Source: Hydrogenophaga sp. PAMC20947
Lineage (GTDB): Bacteria; Pseudomonadota; Gammaproteobacteria; Burkholderiales; Burkholderiaceae_C
DNA: 64,000 nucleotides
Direction of reading: 5' to 3'
Assembly: GCF_004795855.1 (NCBI RefSeq)
Contig: NZ_CP039252.1
Coordinates: 124,001-188,000, forward strand
Part shown: in pieces, positions 36,243 to 46,828 of the stretch
How positions within the stretch are numbered: the stretch's first letter is position 1
How the letters are laid out: every line of letters starts with the position of its first letter
Made by a program: the position numbers and the translations under genes
Notes under the pieces: model-generated
Told to the model about the DNA's origin: nothing
What the model saw: only the letters and a program-made list of their open reading frames with translations
Databases searched by the model: none

Positions 36243-37550
36243 ATGAACGCCCCTGTGGAAGCCGCTGTGATCAAGCAGCATCTGATCGACCCCGAAATCT
36301 GCATCCGCTGCAACACCTGCGAATCGATTTGTCCGGTGGGTGCGATCACGCACGATTCTCGGAACTATGTGGTGGATGTGGACAAATGCAACTGGTGCAA
36401 CGACTGCATCTCCCCTTGCCCCACCGGCTCCATCGACAACTACCGCAAGACCATCAAGGTCCAGGCGTATTCGCTCGAAGCGCAACTGGGGTGGGACGAG
36501 TTGCCTGCGGAAATCCCAGCGGCTGAACTCGCGGCCATGGTGGGTGCTGACCTGGCGGTTGAAGGCACCGATGTCGAGACCGAGACCAAGCCTGTGACCA
36601 TGGCGGCTCCGATGGTGGCCACTGCCTCGGATGATGCGGTCTTCCAGGCCGCGGCTTTGGGCGCAACCGTTCCCCCCTGGAGTGCCGCCCACCCCTACAC
36701 CAACCTGTACGGGCCCAAAGCCCAGCAAAAAACCATTGCCGCCACGGTGACCGGCAATGTGCGCGTGACCGAGGTGGGCCACCAATACGACACCCACCAC
36801 ATCGTGCTCGACTTTGGCTCATTGCCGTTCCCCGTGCTGGAAGGTCAGAGCATTGGCGTCGTCCCGCCCGGGCTGGACACCAATGGCAGGCCCCATGTCG
36901 CCCGGCAGTACAGCATTGCCAGCCCGCGCAATGGGGAACGGCCCGGCTACAACAACCTGTCGCTCACCATCAAGCGGGTGCTGGAGGACCACCAAGGGCA
37001 AGCCGTGCGCGGCGTGGCGAGCAATTTCATGTGCGACCTGAAAGTGGGCGACAAGGTGGAGGTGATGGGGCCTTATGGCACCAGTTTCCTGATGCCCAAC
37101 CACCCGCGGTCCAACATCGTCATGATTTGCACCGGAACGGGCAGTGCGCCCATGCGCGCCATGACCGAATGGCGCCGCCGCCAGCGTGCTTCGGGCAAGT
37201 TTGAATCAGGAAAGCTGCTGCTGTTCTTTGGTGCGCGCACGCAGGAAGAGTTGCCGTATTTTGGTCCGCTGCAGAACCTGCCCAAAGACTTCATCGATAT
37301 CCACCTGGCGTTCAGCCGCACGCCGGGCGCCCCCAAACGCTATGTGCAAGATGCCATGCGCGAGCGCGCGGCCGATCTCGCCGTGCTGCTGCAAGACCGC
37401 AATACCTGCATTTACGTGTGTGGTCTGAAAAGCATGGAGGAGGGGGTGCTGCTGGCTTTGCGCGACGTGGCCATCAAGGCAGGCCTGAGCTGGAACACCC
37501 TGAGCACTTCGCTCAAAAACGAGGGGCGGCTGCATCTCGAAACGTATTGA
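36243..37550 (+). CDS. boxA: Benzoyl-CoA 2,3-epoxidase reductase subunit BoxA
   Basis: 435 residues. The N-terminus is a bacterial-type ferredoxin with two [4Fe-4S] motifs: Cys20/23/26/30 ([14 protein letters not shown]) and Cys49/52/55/59 ([14 protein letters not shown]). A variable linker follows, then from about 155 a ferredoxin-NADP+ reductase module with FAD-binding [14 protein letters not shown] and nucleotide-binding [14 protein letters not shown], ending in [14 protein letters not shown] and a terminal Tyr. It passes electrons from NADPH to BoxB. A GGAGACCCGAG stretch precedes ATG 36243. Last gene of the box operon visible here. Confidence 0.95.
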   Translation: MNAPVEAAVIKQHLIDPEICIRCNTCESICPVGAITHDSRNYVVDVDKCNWCNDCISPCPTGSIDNYRKTIKVQAYSLEAQLGWDELPAEIPAAELAAMVGADLAVEGTDVETETKPVTMAAPMVATASDDAVFQAAALGATVPPWSAAHPYTNLYGPKAQQKTIAATVTGNVRVTEVGHQYDTHHIVLDFGSLPFPVLEGQSIGVVPPGLDTNGRPHVARQYSIASPRNGERPGYNNLSLTIKRVLEDHQGQAVRGVASNFMCDLKVGDKVEVMGPYGTSFLMPNHPRSNIVMICTGTGSAPMRAMTEWRRRQRASGKFESGKLLLFFGARTQEELPYFGPLQNLPKDFIDIHLAFSRTPGAPKRYVQDAMRERAADLAVLLQDRNTCIYVCGLKSMEEGVLLALRDVAIKAGLSWNTLSTSLKNEGRLHLETY

Positions 37551-37749
37551 TGCTGCCGGGCAAGCTTCCAGCGGACGCAGCGGGGAGCGTGCAGCCGCAC
37601 CCAGGGTGGCGTGATCGCTTGAGGGTGTGGGCGTGCAGGCACTGTGGGGACCGCCTAAACTCGGGGCATGCTGGAAGCTGATGCTGTGCCGCCTGGGGCG
37701 GCTCGCAAGCTTTCCGAACCTTGATTCCTCCTTGAAAGCACGCCCGTCC

Positions 37750-38382
37750 ATGCCCCGCGAAGTCCACATCATCGACCATCCCCTGGTGCAGCACAAACTC
37801 ACGTTGATGCGCCGCAAAGACACCAGCACCAAGAGCTTCCGCGAGCTGGTGCACGAAGTCAGCGCCTTGCTGGCCTATGAGATCACCCGCGATATGCCCA
37901 TGCAGGAAATCGAAATCGAGACCCCGCTGGAAAAAATGAAGTCGCGCGTCATCGATGGCAAGAAGGTGGTACTGGCTTCCATCCTGCGTGCAGGCAACGG
38001 ATTCCTGGACGGCATGCTGCAGGTCATTCCCGGCGCTAGAGTGGGCCATGTGGGCCTGTACCGCGACCCCAAGACACTGAAGGCCGTTGAGTACTATTTC
38101 AAGATGCCGAGCGAGATGGACGAGCGCGACGTGATCGTGCTGGATCCGATGCTGGCCACCGGCAATTCGGCCGTGCTCGCCGTGGACCGGCTGAAGCAGA
38201 CGAATCCGCGCTCGATCCGTTTTGTTTGCCTGGTCACCTGCCCCGAGGGTCTGAAAACCTTCCACGACGCTCACCCGGATGTACCGGTCTACACCCCTGC
38301 GGTGGACCGTGGCCTCAACGAACACGGCTACATCGTGCCGGGCCTGGGCGACGCGGGAGACCGCATCTTTGGCACGAAGTAG
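37750..38382 (+). CDS. upp: Uracil phosphoribosyltransferase
   Basis: 210 residues, standard length. It salvages uracil to UMP using PRPP. The signature is clear: [21 protein letters not shown] at the N-terminus, [16 protein letters not shown], the PRPP loop [12 protein letters not shown] and the C-terminal uracil-binding [20 protein letters not shown] 37750 is chosen because the open extension upstream (to 37627) is not protein-like. It is a separate unit from the box operon, 200 bp away. Confidence 0.97.
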   Translation: MPREVHIIDHPLVQHKLTLMRRKDTSTKSFRELVHEVSALLAYEITRDMPMQEIEIETPLEKMKSRVIDGKKVVLASILRAGNGFLDGMLQVIPGARVGHVGLYRDPKTLKAVEYYFKMPSEMDERDVIVLDPMLATGNSAVLAVDRLKQTNPRSIRFVCLVTCPEGLKTFHDAHPDVPVYTPAVDRGLNEHGYIVPGLGDAGDRIFGTK

Positions 38383-38386
38383 AAGC

Positions 38387-38467
38387 TCCCCCTGCGCCGC
38401 GCCTGCGGCGCGTCACCCCCCAGGGGGCGATGCTGGCGGCCCGGCAAAGCCGGTTCCGCGGCATCCT
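38387..38467 (+). repeat. Structured intergenic repeat, copy C (after upp)
   Basis: Begins 5 bp after the upp stop. Hairpins: CGCGCC-TGC-GGCGCG; C5/G5; nested stem GATGC(38429-38433)/GCATC(38461-38465), GCGG/CCGC, CCGGC-AAA-GCCGG. It is the cleanest copy and can serve as the consensus. Confidence 0.78.
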
Positions 38468-38601
38468 GAGCCAAGCCCCCCACCTCACACCGGTCGGCGT
38501 ACTCTGGGTCACTGAGCGGCTGTTGAACCTCTGTGTGTGAACTTGCTCCCATATTGGGCCTGCATCCACAGGCCCAATGCACATGCGCTATCGTTAACCC
38601 C

Positions 38602-41136
38602 ATGACTTCACAAGCCCCTTCTTTCTGGCACATTGGCTGGCGTTCATTGACGCGTGACTGGCGGGCTGGCGAGTTGCGCTTGCTGTTGCTGGCGGTCACG
38701 TTGGCGGTGGCAGCGCTCACTTCCGTGGGGTTTTTTGCGGATCGCCTGCAGGGTGGCCTGGCGCGCGACGCCAAGTCCTTGATCGGGGGCGATGCGGTGC
38801 TCAGCAGCGACAACGCCACGCCCGAAGCCTTCATCCAGCGGGCCCGTCAAGAAGGCTTGAAGAGCACGCAAACCCTCAGTTTTCCGACCATGGGCCGGGC
38901 GCCCGATGCCCTCGGCGGGGCGGCCAAGCTGGTGGCGCTGAAAGTGGTTGACACGGGTTATCCGCTGCGCGGCAGCCTGCGGGTCAGTGAAGGGCCCGGT
39001 GCGGTGGACGTCCCCACGCGCGACATCCCTGCGCCCGGGTCCGCCTGGGTCGACGCAGCCTTGCTGGTGTCGCTGGATCTGAAGATCGGCCAGCCCCTGA
39101 TGCTGGGCGACACCCAGCTCACGGTCTCCCGCATCATCGTGGTGGAGCCCGATCGGGGTGCGGGCTTCATGAGCTTCGCTCCCCGCGTGATGATCAACCA
39201 GGCCGATCTGGCGGCCACCGCACTGGTGCAGCCCGCCAGCCGCCTGAACTACCGCCTGGCGGTGGCTGGGGACAACGTGGCTGCCGTCAAGCGCTACGTT
39301 GACTGGGCCAAGGCCGAGGTGGAAAAGCCCGGCGTGCGTGGCATGCGGCTGGAATCGCTGGATGGCGGGCAGCCCGCGATGCAACAAACGCTGGAACGCG
39401 CTGAAAAATTCCTGAATCTGGTGGCCTTGCTGGCCGCCTTGCTGTCGGCCGTGGCTGTGGCCATTGCGGCGCGCGGCTTTGCACAACGGCACCTGGACGA
39501 TTGCGCGATGCTGCGCGTGCTGGGCCTGTCGCAGGCCACCATGACGCGGGCTTACACACTGGAATTTGTGCTGGTGGGTCTGGGCGCGAGCGCGTTGGGC
39601 GTGGCGCTGGGTTTTGGCTTGCACTACGTCTTTGTGCTGTTGTTGGCGGGGTTGGTGGAGTCCGCCTTGCCTGCGGCCACCATCTGGCCAGTGCTGCTGG
39701 GCCTGGGCATGGGGCTCACGCTGATGCTCGCTTTTGGCCTGCCTCCGGTTTTGCAATTGGCGCAGGTTCCGCCACTGCGCGTGATCCGGCGCGATGTGGG
39801 CGAGTTGAAACCGGCCACGCTGGCTGTGCTGGGTTTGGGCGTGGCGGGTTTTGGAGCGCTGCTGCTCGCGGCCAGCCGTGATTTGACGCTGGGCTTGATC
39901 GCCGTGGGCGGTTTTGCGGCGGCCGTGGCGATTTTTGCATTGGCCAGCCTGGGGGCTGTCAAGCTGTTGCGCAAGAGCGTGAACGAAACCACCGCGCCCC
40001 GAGCCCTGGTCCTGGCCACGCGCCAGCTCTCAGCGCGCCCTGCGTACGCCGTGGTGCAAATCAGCTCACTGGCCGTGGGTTTGCTGGCGCTGGTGTTGCT
40101 CGTGTTGCTGCGCACCGATCTCGTCGCCAGCTGGCGCAATGCCACGCCGCCCGATGCACCCAACCGTTTTGTGATCAATGTGCAGCCCGATCAGGGCGAC
40201 GACTTTCAAAAAGCCTTGCGCGATGGCGGTGTGAAAAATTTCGACTGGTTTCCCATGATCCGGGGTCGGCTGGTCGCGGTGAACGGCAAAGGTATCACCT
40301 CTGAGGACTACGAGTCCGACCGCGCCAAACGACTGGTGGACCGCGAGTTCAACCTCTCGCACACCGCGCAGCGTCCTGAGCACAACCAGATCGTGCAGGG
40401 CCAATGGGTGGGTGACGAACCCGACGCGGTGAGTGTGGAGGAGGGGCTGGCCGAAGAGCTGGGTTTGAAGCTGGGCGACCGGCTGGGCTTTGACATCGCG
40501 GGTCAGCGAGTTGACGGGCGCATCACCAATTTGCGCAAGGTCGACTGGGGCTCCATGCGGGTGAACTTCTTTGTGTTGTTCCCGCTCGCGCAAATGCCCG
40601 ATGTGCCCGCAACTTACATCAGCGCATTCCAGGCGCCGCAAGGCAATGCCCAGTTCGACAACCAGCTGGTGCGCCAGTTTCCCAACATCACCAATGTGGA
40701 CATGAGCCAGACCATCGCACAGGTGCAGCGCGTCCTGGGGCAGGTGATTCGCGCAGTGGAGTTCCTTTTTGCCTTTGCACTGGCCGCCGGCCTGATTGTC
40801 TTGCTGGCCACCATCACCGCCACCCGCGGCGAACGCGAGCGGGAGTTTGCCGTGTTGCGGGCGGTGGGCGCAGGATCGAAATTGCTGCGCAATGTGCAGC
40901 GCATCGAATTGGCCGGCGTGGGCGTTTTGGCGGGCTTCCTGGCCTCGGTGGTGGCCATGGCCGTGGGCTGGGCTTTGGCAAAATACGTTTTCCAGTTCGC
41001 CTGGCAGCCTTCTTTGTGGGTGCCGCTTCTGGGCAGCGCTGCCGGGGGCGCTTTGGCGCTGGCTGCGGGCTGGTGGGGGCTGCGCAGCATTTTGCGCACC
41101 CCAGTGGTCGAGACGTTGCGCCGAGCGAGCGTTTGA
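38602..41136 (+). CDS. FtsX-like ABC transporter permease (YbbP-type)
   Basis: 844 residues with about ten membrane helices in the two-FtsX-module layout: one helix at about 30, a large periplasmic region, a membrane block at about 270-420, another periplasmic region, and a C-terminal block with ATRGEREREFAVLRAVGAG, a typical FtsX cytoplasmic loop. The related YbbP permease works with the ATPase YbbA and the hydrolase TesA, probably in envelope lipid or lipoprotein handling. No ATPase gene is adjacent, so the partner must be elsewhere. ATG 38602 is chosen because the frame open to 38533 adds only non-domain residues. It ends 190 bp before the truncated hemoglobin, with repeat copy D between. 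Confidence 0.85.
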   Translation: MTSQAPSFWHIGWRSLTRDWRAGELRLLLLAVTLAVAALTSVGFFADRLQGGLARDAKSLIGGDAVLSSDNATPEAFIQRARQEGLKSTQTLSFPTMGRAPDALGGAAKLVALKVVDTGYPLRGSLRVSEGPGAVDVPTRDIPAPGSAWVDAALLVSLDLKIGQPLMLGDTQLTVSRIIVVEPDRGAGFMSFAPRVMINQADLAATALVQPASRLNYRLAVAGDNVAAVKRYVDWAKAEVEKPGVRGMRLESLDGGQPAMQQTLERAEKFLNLVALLAALLSAVAVAIAARGFAQRHLDDCAMLRVLGLSQATMTRAYTLEFVLVGLGASALGVALGFGLHYVFVLLLAGLVESALPAATIWPVLLGLGMGLTLMLAFGLPPVLQLAQVPPLRVIRRDVGELKPATLAVLGLGVAGFGALLLAASRDLTLGLIAVGGFAAAVAIFALASLGAVKLLRKSVNETTAPRALVLATRQLSARPAYAVVQISSLAVGLLALVLLVLLRTDLVASWRNATPPDAPNRFVINVQPDQGDDFQKALRDGGVKNFDWFPMIRGRLVAVNGKGITSEDYESDRAKRLVDREFNLSHTAQRPEHNQIVQGQWVGDEPDAVSVEEGLAEELGLKLGDRLGFDIAGQRVDGRITNLRKVDWGSMRVNFFVLFPLAQMPDVPATYISAFQAPQGNAQFDNQLVRQFPNITNVDMSQTIAQVQRVLGQVIRAVEFLFAFALAAGLIVLLATITATRGEREREFAVLRAVGAGSKLLRNVQRIELAGVGVLAGFLASVVAMAVGWALAKYVFQFAWQPSLWVPLLGSAAGGALALAAGWWGLRSILRTPVVETLRRASV

Positions 41137-41228
41137 TCCCCCGCGCAGACTTCGCCGTGCCTTGCAGGCCGCGGCGGTGTCAGAGACACGGCCTCTTCGG
41201 GCAATCCAAGTCTGCGCAGGCAGACCTG

Positions 41229-41297
41229 GCGCCGCAGCCCTCAGCCCCCCAAGGGGGCGCCACTGGAGGCCCGGAAAAGCCGGTTCCACAGTGCCCC
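41229..41297 (+). repeat. Structured intergenic repeat, copy D (after the permease)
   Basis: Most divergent copy, about 90 bp after the permease stop. It keeps the C5/G5 hairpin and the nested stem with different bases: CACTG(41261-41265)/CAGTG(41289-41293), TGG/CCA and CCGG-AAAAG-CCGG, flanked by GGC/GCC. Confidence 0.65.
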
Positions 41298-41326
41298 GGG
41301 TTTTAACTTCCCCTCGTTGACTGACC

Positions 41327-41737
41327 ATGACTTCTGCTGAAATTCCTGCGCAACCCGCGACACCTTTTGAATGGATGGGTGGCGAACCAAAGGTCCAGGC
41401 CTTGGTTGATCGTTTTTACGACCTGATGGACATCGAGCCCGCATATGCCGAGCTGCGCACCGTACACGGCACAACGCTGGACGATGCGCGGCAGAAGTTA
41501 TTCTGGTTTTTGTGCGGTTGGCTGGGCGGCCCTGCGCTCTACGAAGAGCGCTTCGGCCACCCCCGCCTGCGCATGCGCCACATGCCATTCAAAATTGGCA
41601 TCCAGGAGCGCGACCAATGGGTGGCGTGCATGGACCAGGCCATGGGCGAAACAGAGGTGCCCGCTGACTTGCGCGCTCGGCTCAAAGAGAGCTTTTTCGG
41701 GACGGCGGACTGGATGCGGAACGCCCCTGGGGCTTAG
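41327..41737 (+). CDS. Group II truncated hemoglobin
   Basis: 136 residues. Features: PFEWMGGEPKVQALVDRFYDLM at the start, ARQKLFWFLCGWLGGPALYEE in the middle, then the proximal heme ligand His85 in HPRLRMRHMPFKIG, and a C-terminal W (DQWVACMDQAM) typical of group II (TrHbO). It binds O2/NO and probably aids oxygen or redox chemistry. Starts at ATG 41327. It could serve oxygen-requiring pathways such as box, but it is 4 kb from boxA and nothing in the sequence shows co-regulation. Confidence 0.9.
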   Translation: MTSAEIPAQPATPFEWMGGEPKVQALVDRFYDLMDIEPAYAELRTVHGTTLDDARQKLFWFLCGWLGGPALYEERFGHPRLRMRHMPFKIGIQERDQWVACMDQAMGETEVPADLRARLKESFFGTADWMRNAPGA

Positions 41738-41814
41738 GGCTCCTCAGCGGTGGTGTTCGCTGTCCCGGAACGCTCGATCTGCGTTCAGGGCAAAAGGCTT
41801 GTGGGCTGGTTTGT

Positions 41815-42027
41815 TCAGGCTTGCTGGCACAGCGCTTCAGGGCTGACCCAGCGCAGGCCGCCGCGGGGCCATTCCACCAGGACGCCTTGGCGGGTCTGTG
41901 TCAAAACCCGCCCATCCACACGGTCTGCGGTCGCAGACACCGTGCGATCGGCTTCGTCCAGCAGGTTGACGCGAGCACCCTCAGGGAAATGGGGTGTCTG
42001 GAACAGCGATTTCAAAAACTTCAACAT
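41815..42027 (-). CDS. Hypothetical protein, 70 residues
   Basis: Small soluble protein MLKFLKSLFQTPHFPEG, then beta-like VNLLDEADRTVSATADRVDG and LVEWPRGGLRWVSPEAL. A strong ribosome site (AGGAG, 6 bp before ATG) supports translation. It has an SH3-like feel but no recognised family. It is convergent with the truncated hemoglobin. A perfect inverted repeat lies about 95 bp upstream (42119-42132) and may regulate it. Confidence 0.6.
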   Translation of the reverse strand: MLKFLKSLFQTPHFPEGARVNLLDEADRTVSATADRVDGRVLTQTRQGVLVEWPRGGLRWVSPEALCQQA

Positions 42028-42118
42028 GGTTTACTCCTGCAATACACGCCCGCCAACCCTTGTGTGTTGGACGGGACCTTGAGCGCTGGTGATGTTGTCC
42101 AGCGCCATGTGCCTATAT

Positions 42119-42132
42119 TAGGGTAAACCCTA
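42119..42132. promoter_or_regulatory. Palindromic candidate operator
   Basis: TAGGGT-AA-ACCCTA, a perfect 6-bp inverted repeat with a 2-base centre, 92 bp upstream of the leftward 70-residue hypothetical. Its size and symmetry fit a dimeric regulator's site. I do not know the regulator. Confidence 0.45.
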
Positions 42133-42345
42133 GATTTACGTTACTTTATTTCATGAATAAGAAACATTCTTCAGAATGATGTTTGGGGCGTGACGAGGAT
42201 GCCTGCCTGCTCGTGGGCTTTGAAAGCGGCTTCAAGTTGGCGATCACGGCGTTGAATAGGTCATGGGCAGTCCTAGGTGATGCCCTGCAAGCTGTCTCGG
42301 ATGCCGTGTCGCTTGCGGGGAAGCGTGATTCCCGATGTGTAACCA

Positions 42346-42360
42346 GGTAACCGTGTTACC
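42346..42360. promoter_or_regulatory. Inverted repeat downstream of the Smr gene
   Basis: GGTAAC-CGT-GTTACC, perfect 6-bp arms with a 3-base centre, 36 bp beyond the Smr stop. There is no T-run on the strand reading out of that gene, so terminator function is doubtful; a protein-binding site is possible. Confidence 0.35.
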
Positions 42361-42396
42361 GTTTTGTCCGGATGGTGACGTGTTGCTGTCGGCGAT

Positions 42397-43050
42397 TCAG
42401 CGCTGGCTGGGGCGCAACAAAACCACCAAGGCGCCGGCCCCGCCCTCGGCCGGCCGCGCCTGCACAAACGCCAGCACTTCTTGTTTTTGCACCAGCCAGC
42501 GCAGCACGCGGCCTTTGAGCACGGGGGTGCGCCCGGGAGAGCCCAAGCCTTTGCCATGCACCACCCGAATGCACCGCAGCCCTTGGGCGTGGGTTTCCCG
42601 GATAAAGCGCCCCAGCGCTTCTCGGGCCTCATCCGTGCGCAGCCCATGCAAGTCGATGTGGCGCTGGATGCTCCAGCGGCCTTCGCGCAGCTTGCGCACC
42701 ACGTCAAAGCCCAGGCCCGGCGTGCGGTAGCTGAGCAACTCATCCGTGTGGAGCAGGGTCTCTACATCAAAATCGTCAGACAACGCTTCGCGCATGACGG
42801 ACTGTTCATCGGCCATCCGTTGCAGGGGCTCGGGTTCGACCGGTGTGGTGGCGTGTTTGACCCGTTGCGCGACGATGAGCGGCTGCACAGGCCCCACCGC
42901 AAGCTCAAACAGGCGGCGCTCATGGTCTTCCCGGATGGCTTGCAGGCGAGCCGCCTCCAGAGCCGCGGCCACGGCGGCTGCGCGATCGGCGAGCGCTTTG
43001 CGCAGCGGCAAGAGGTCAGCGAAGGCGCGCACGGTTTCCATGCGACGCAT
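42397..43050 (-). CDS. Smr/MutS2-type domain protein
   Basis: 217 residues. The C-terminal 90 residues are a Smr domain: IDLHGLRTDEAREALGRFI (LDLHGL box) and IRVVHGKGLGSPG (the HGKG motif), then LKGRVLRWL. The N-terminus is helical and charged. Stand-alone Smr proteins are nucleases or nucleic-acid-binding proteins; Burkholderiales have this roughly 200-residue form. ATG 43050 (MRRMETVRAF) starts the frame. It is transcribed with RadC upstream across a short 24-bp gap, so the two may form a DNA-repair-related unit. Confidence 0.85.
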   Translation of the reverse strand: MRRMETVRAFADLLPLRKALADRAAAVAAALEAARLQAIREDHERRLFELAVGPVQPLIVAQRVKHATTPVEPEPLQRMADEQSVMREALSDDFDVETLLHTDELLSYRTPGLGFDVVRKLREGRWSIQRHIDLHGLRTDEAREALGRFIRETHAQGLRCIRVVHGKGLGSPGRTPVLKGRVLRWLVQKQEVLAFVQARPAEGGAGALVVLLRPSQR

Positions 43051-43074
43051 TGTCGCGCAGCCAGCGTTGCTCTG

Positions 43075-43767
43075 TCAGACCAGGCCCATTTCCGCCATCG
43101 AGGCGGCTTGATCCCGTGTGACGATGAAATGGTCGAGCACGCGCACGTCCACCAGCGACAGCGCCGCTTTGAGCGACTGTGTGAGCGCTTCGTCGGCTCT
43201 CGAGGGTTGGGCTGTACCGCTGGGGTGGTTGTGGGCGAGCACAACAGCAGCGGCGTGGTGGTGCAAGGCGCGCAACACCACTTCTCGCGGGTAGACACTG
43301 GTCTGGCTGAGGGTGCCGCGAAACAGTTCTTCCATCGCGAGCAAGCGGTTCTGGCTGTCCAGGAACAGCACGGCGAAGACTTCATGGGTGCGGGCACCCA
43401 GCTGCAGCTGCAGATACTCGCGCACCGCCCTGGGGCTGTCGAACAGCGTTTTCTCTTGCAGCACTTGCGCCAGGGCGCGGCGGGACAATTCCAACACGGC
43501 GACCACTTCGGCACGCTTGGCTGGTCCAAGGCCTTTGATGACCTTGAGGCCGTCGGCGCTGGTGTGCAGCAGGCCCCCAATGCCACCGAAGGTGTCCAGC
43601 AGCTCCTGTGCCATGTGCAACACGCCCTTGCCGGCGATCCCTGTGCGCAGCAAGATGGCCAGCAGCTCGGCATCCCCCAACGCCGCGGGACCACGGGCGA
43701 GCAGCTTTTCTCGCGGGCGCGCGTCGTGTGGCAGGCTCTTCAGCCCGGTACTGGCAAGGCCATTCAT
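43075..43767 (-). CDS. radC: RadC family protein (JAB domain)
   Basis: 230 residues. Helix-hairpin-helix region [18 protein letters not shown] and [16 protein letters not shown], then the JAB/MPN domain with the metal-site motif [15 protein letters not shown] and the later [11 protein letters not shown]. Despite the name, a direct repair role is unproven. ATG 43767 is chosen for the preceding GGGAG and because the upstream open extension is unlike RadC. It is divergent from fkpB by 122 bp. Confidence 0.92.
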   Translation of the reverse strand: MNGLASTGLKSLPHDARPREKLLARGPAALGDAELLAILLRTGIAGKGVLHMAQELLDTFGGIGGLLHTSADGLKVIKGLGPAKRAEVVAVLELSRRALAQVLQEKTLFDSPRAVREYLQLQLGARTHEVFAVLFLDSQNRLLAMEELFRGTLSQTSVYPREVVLRALHHHAAAVVLAHNHPSGTAQPSRADEALTQSLKAALSLVDVRVLDHFIVTRDQAASMAEMGLV

Positions 43768-43889
43768 CTGTTTTCTCCCTGGTTGCCCCAGGTTTTTACA
43801 ATAGGCCTTTGCCCGGTGCTTGTGATCCATTACCCAGGTGGTGGAATGGCCACACGGCAAGCCCCCTTTTTCACCCTCGAGTTCGTCCT

Positions 43890-44336
43890 ATGCCCCAAGT
43901 CCAAGAAGGTTCTTTCCTCACGCTGCACTACCGGATGTCCGGGCTGCAAGGCCAGGTGATCATCAACACCTTTGACGGCCCACCCGCCACGCTCAGCCTG
44001 GGTGCTGGCGAGTTGTCCCCCGCGATCGAGCAGCGCCTCATAGGCCTGGAAGAGGGCACCCGCACAGTGATCGAGCTCGAACCCGGGGAAGGTTTTGGCG
44101 ACCGGCAGCCCGAGATGGTGCAATGGGTGGCGCGCAAACTGTTGAACGAGCTGGGAGACCCCCATGAGCAATACCAGGAAGGTGACGTGGTGCAATTCCC
44201 CACGCCCGATGGGCTGGGAAGCTACGCGGGTGCTGCAATCGAAGTGCGTGAAGACGGAGCCGTCCTGTTCGACTTCAACCACCCGCTGGCGGGCCAGCCG
44301 GTGATCTTTGAAGTGCAATTGATCGGGGTGCTCTGA
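43890..44336 (+). CDS. fkpB: FKBP-type peptidyl-prolyl cis-trans isomerase
   Basis: 148 residues of the FkpB/SlpA type: TLHYRMSG, IINTFDGPPATLSLGAGELSPAIE, LIGLEEGTRTVIELEPGEGFGDR and a C-terminal IFEVQLIGVL strand. The inserted flap with FDFNHPLAGQPV is typical of SlyD/SlpA. It is a cytoplasmic folding helper. The start is ATG 43890. The stop overlaps the ispH start by one base (TGATG), and the fkpB-ispH pair is conserved in many proteobacteria. Confidence 0.9.
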   Translation: MPQVQEGSFLTLHYRMSGLQGQVIINTFDGPPATLSLGAGELSPAIEQRLIGLEEGTRTVIELEPGEGFGDRQPEMVQWVARKLLNELGDPHEQYQEGDVVQFPTPDGLGSYAGAAIEVREDGAVLFDFNHPLAGQPVIFEVQLIGVL

Positions 44337-45322
44337 TGGCCAATGTTCAAGACCTGTCCCAGGAAGTGCTGCTGGCCGAGCCGCGCGGGTTTTGTGCCGG
44401 CGTTGACCGGGCCATCGAGATCGTCGAACGTGCGCTGGCCAAATATGGCCGGCCAATCTATGTGCGGCATGAAATCGTGCACAACACCTATGTGGTGAAC
44501 GATCTCAAGGAAAAAGGCGCGATCTTCATTGAGGATCTGTCCGACGTTCCCCCCGGCGCCACGCTGGTGTTTTCGGCCCATGGCGTCAGCCGGGCGGTGC
44601 AAGACGAGGCCAAGGCCCGGGGGTTTCAGATTTTTGATGCCACCTGTCCCCTCGTGACCAAAGTGCATGTGGAGGTGGCCAAGCTCCACCGTGAAGGCTA
44701 TGAGTTCCTCATGATCGGCCACAAGGGCCATCCGGAGGTCGAAGGCACCATGGGCCAGCTCGACAGCGGCATCCACCTGGTTGAAGACCTTGCCGATGTG
44801 GGGCGTGTGTCACCGGCCCAGGCCGATAAGCTCGCTGTGGTCACCCAGACCACCCTCTCTGTGGACGACACCGCGGCCATTCTGGCGGCGGTCAAGGCGC
44901 GCTTCCCCAAAGTACGTGAACCCAAGCAGCAAGACATCTGTTACGCCACGCAAAACCGCCAGGACGCGGTCAAGCTGCTGAGCCCTCAGGTGGATATCGT
45001 GATTGTGGTCGGCAGCCCGACCAGCTCCAACAGCAACCGCTTGCGTGAAGTGGCCATCAAGCTGGGCACCCCGAGCCACATGGTGGACAGTGCCGATGAA
45101 TTGCAGGCCGAGTGGTTTGAGAACCGGCCCCGCGTCGGGTTGACCGCCGGGGCTTCTGCGCCCGAAATTCTGGTGCAACAAGTGATCGACCGGCTCAAAG
45201 CCATGGGTGCGATCTCGGTGCGCAAGATGGACGGTCTGGTGGAGACGGTGAAATTTCCGTTGCCCAAAGGTCTGCGCATTGATGGCGCCGACGAAGGCGC
45301 GCCCCTTGACCATCTGCACTGA
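44336..45322 (+). CDS. ispH: 4-hydroxy-3-methylbut-2-enyl diphosphate reductase
   Basis: 328 residues. IspH carries out the last step of the MEP isoprenoid pathway, making IPP and DMAPP, with a [4Fe-4S] cluster. Its three Cys ligands are visible in EPRGFCAGVDRAIEIVE, DATCPLVTKVH and QQDICYATQNRQ; other motifs are FSAHGVS and GSPTSSNSNRL. It starts overlapping the fkpB stop, suggesting coupled translation. Confidence 0.97.
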   Translation: MANVQDLSQEVLLAEPRGFCAGVDRAIEIVERALAKYGRPIYVRHEIVHNTYVVNDLKEKGAIFIEDLSDVPPGATLVFSAHGVSRAVQDEAKARGFQIFDATCPLVTKVHVEVAKLHREGYEFLMIGHKGHPEVEGTMGQLDSGIHLVEDLADVGRVSPAQADKLAVVTQTTLSVDDTAAILAAVKARFPKVREPKQQDICYATQNRQDAVKLLSPQVDIVIVVGSPTSSNSNRLREVAIKLGTPSHMVDSADELQAEWFENRPRVGLTAGASAPEILVQQVIDRLKAMGAISVRKMDGLVETVKFPLPKGLRIDGADEGAPLDHLH

Positions 45323-46678
<1,356 letters not shown>

Positions 46679-46707
46679 TCGCTGGCCTGCATAAGGTTTC
46701 ACCAGAG

Positions 46708-46740
46708 AAAAGCCCTGCAGTGCAGGGCTTTTTGCTTTTT
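46708..46740 (+). terminator. Intrinsic terminator after serS
   Basis: Perfect 12-bp inverted repeat AAAAGCCCTGCA / TGCAGGGCTTTT with a one-base centre, followed by TTTTTGCTTTTTT, 30 bp after the serS stop. The symmetric A/T flanks may also terminate leftward transcription from the tRNA gene. Confidence 0.88.
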
Positions 46741-46828
46741 TGCTGCGCGGGGTCTGGCGGTCTTGCATCGGCCGCACAAACAAAAACGCCCACTGGTCAG
46801 TGGGCGCCGTTGTCAGAACGATGGGTTC

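Larger units (their letters stand above)
42028..42396. other. Gene-free region with two inverted repeats
   Basis: About 370 bases without a supported gene, between the 70-residue hypothetical's start and the Smr gene's stop. It contains the palindrome at 42119-42132 and a second inverted repeat at 42346-42360. The middle part (42140-42340) shows no open frame of interest. A small RNA cannot be excluded but is not supported. Confidence 0.45.
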
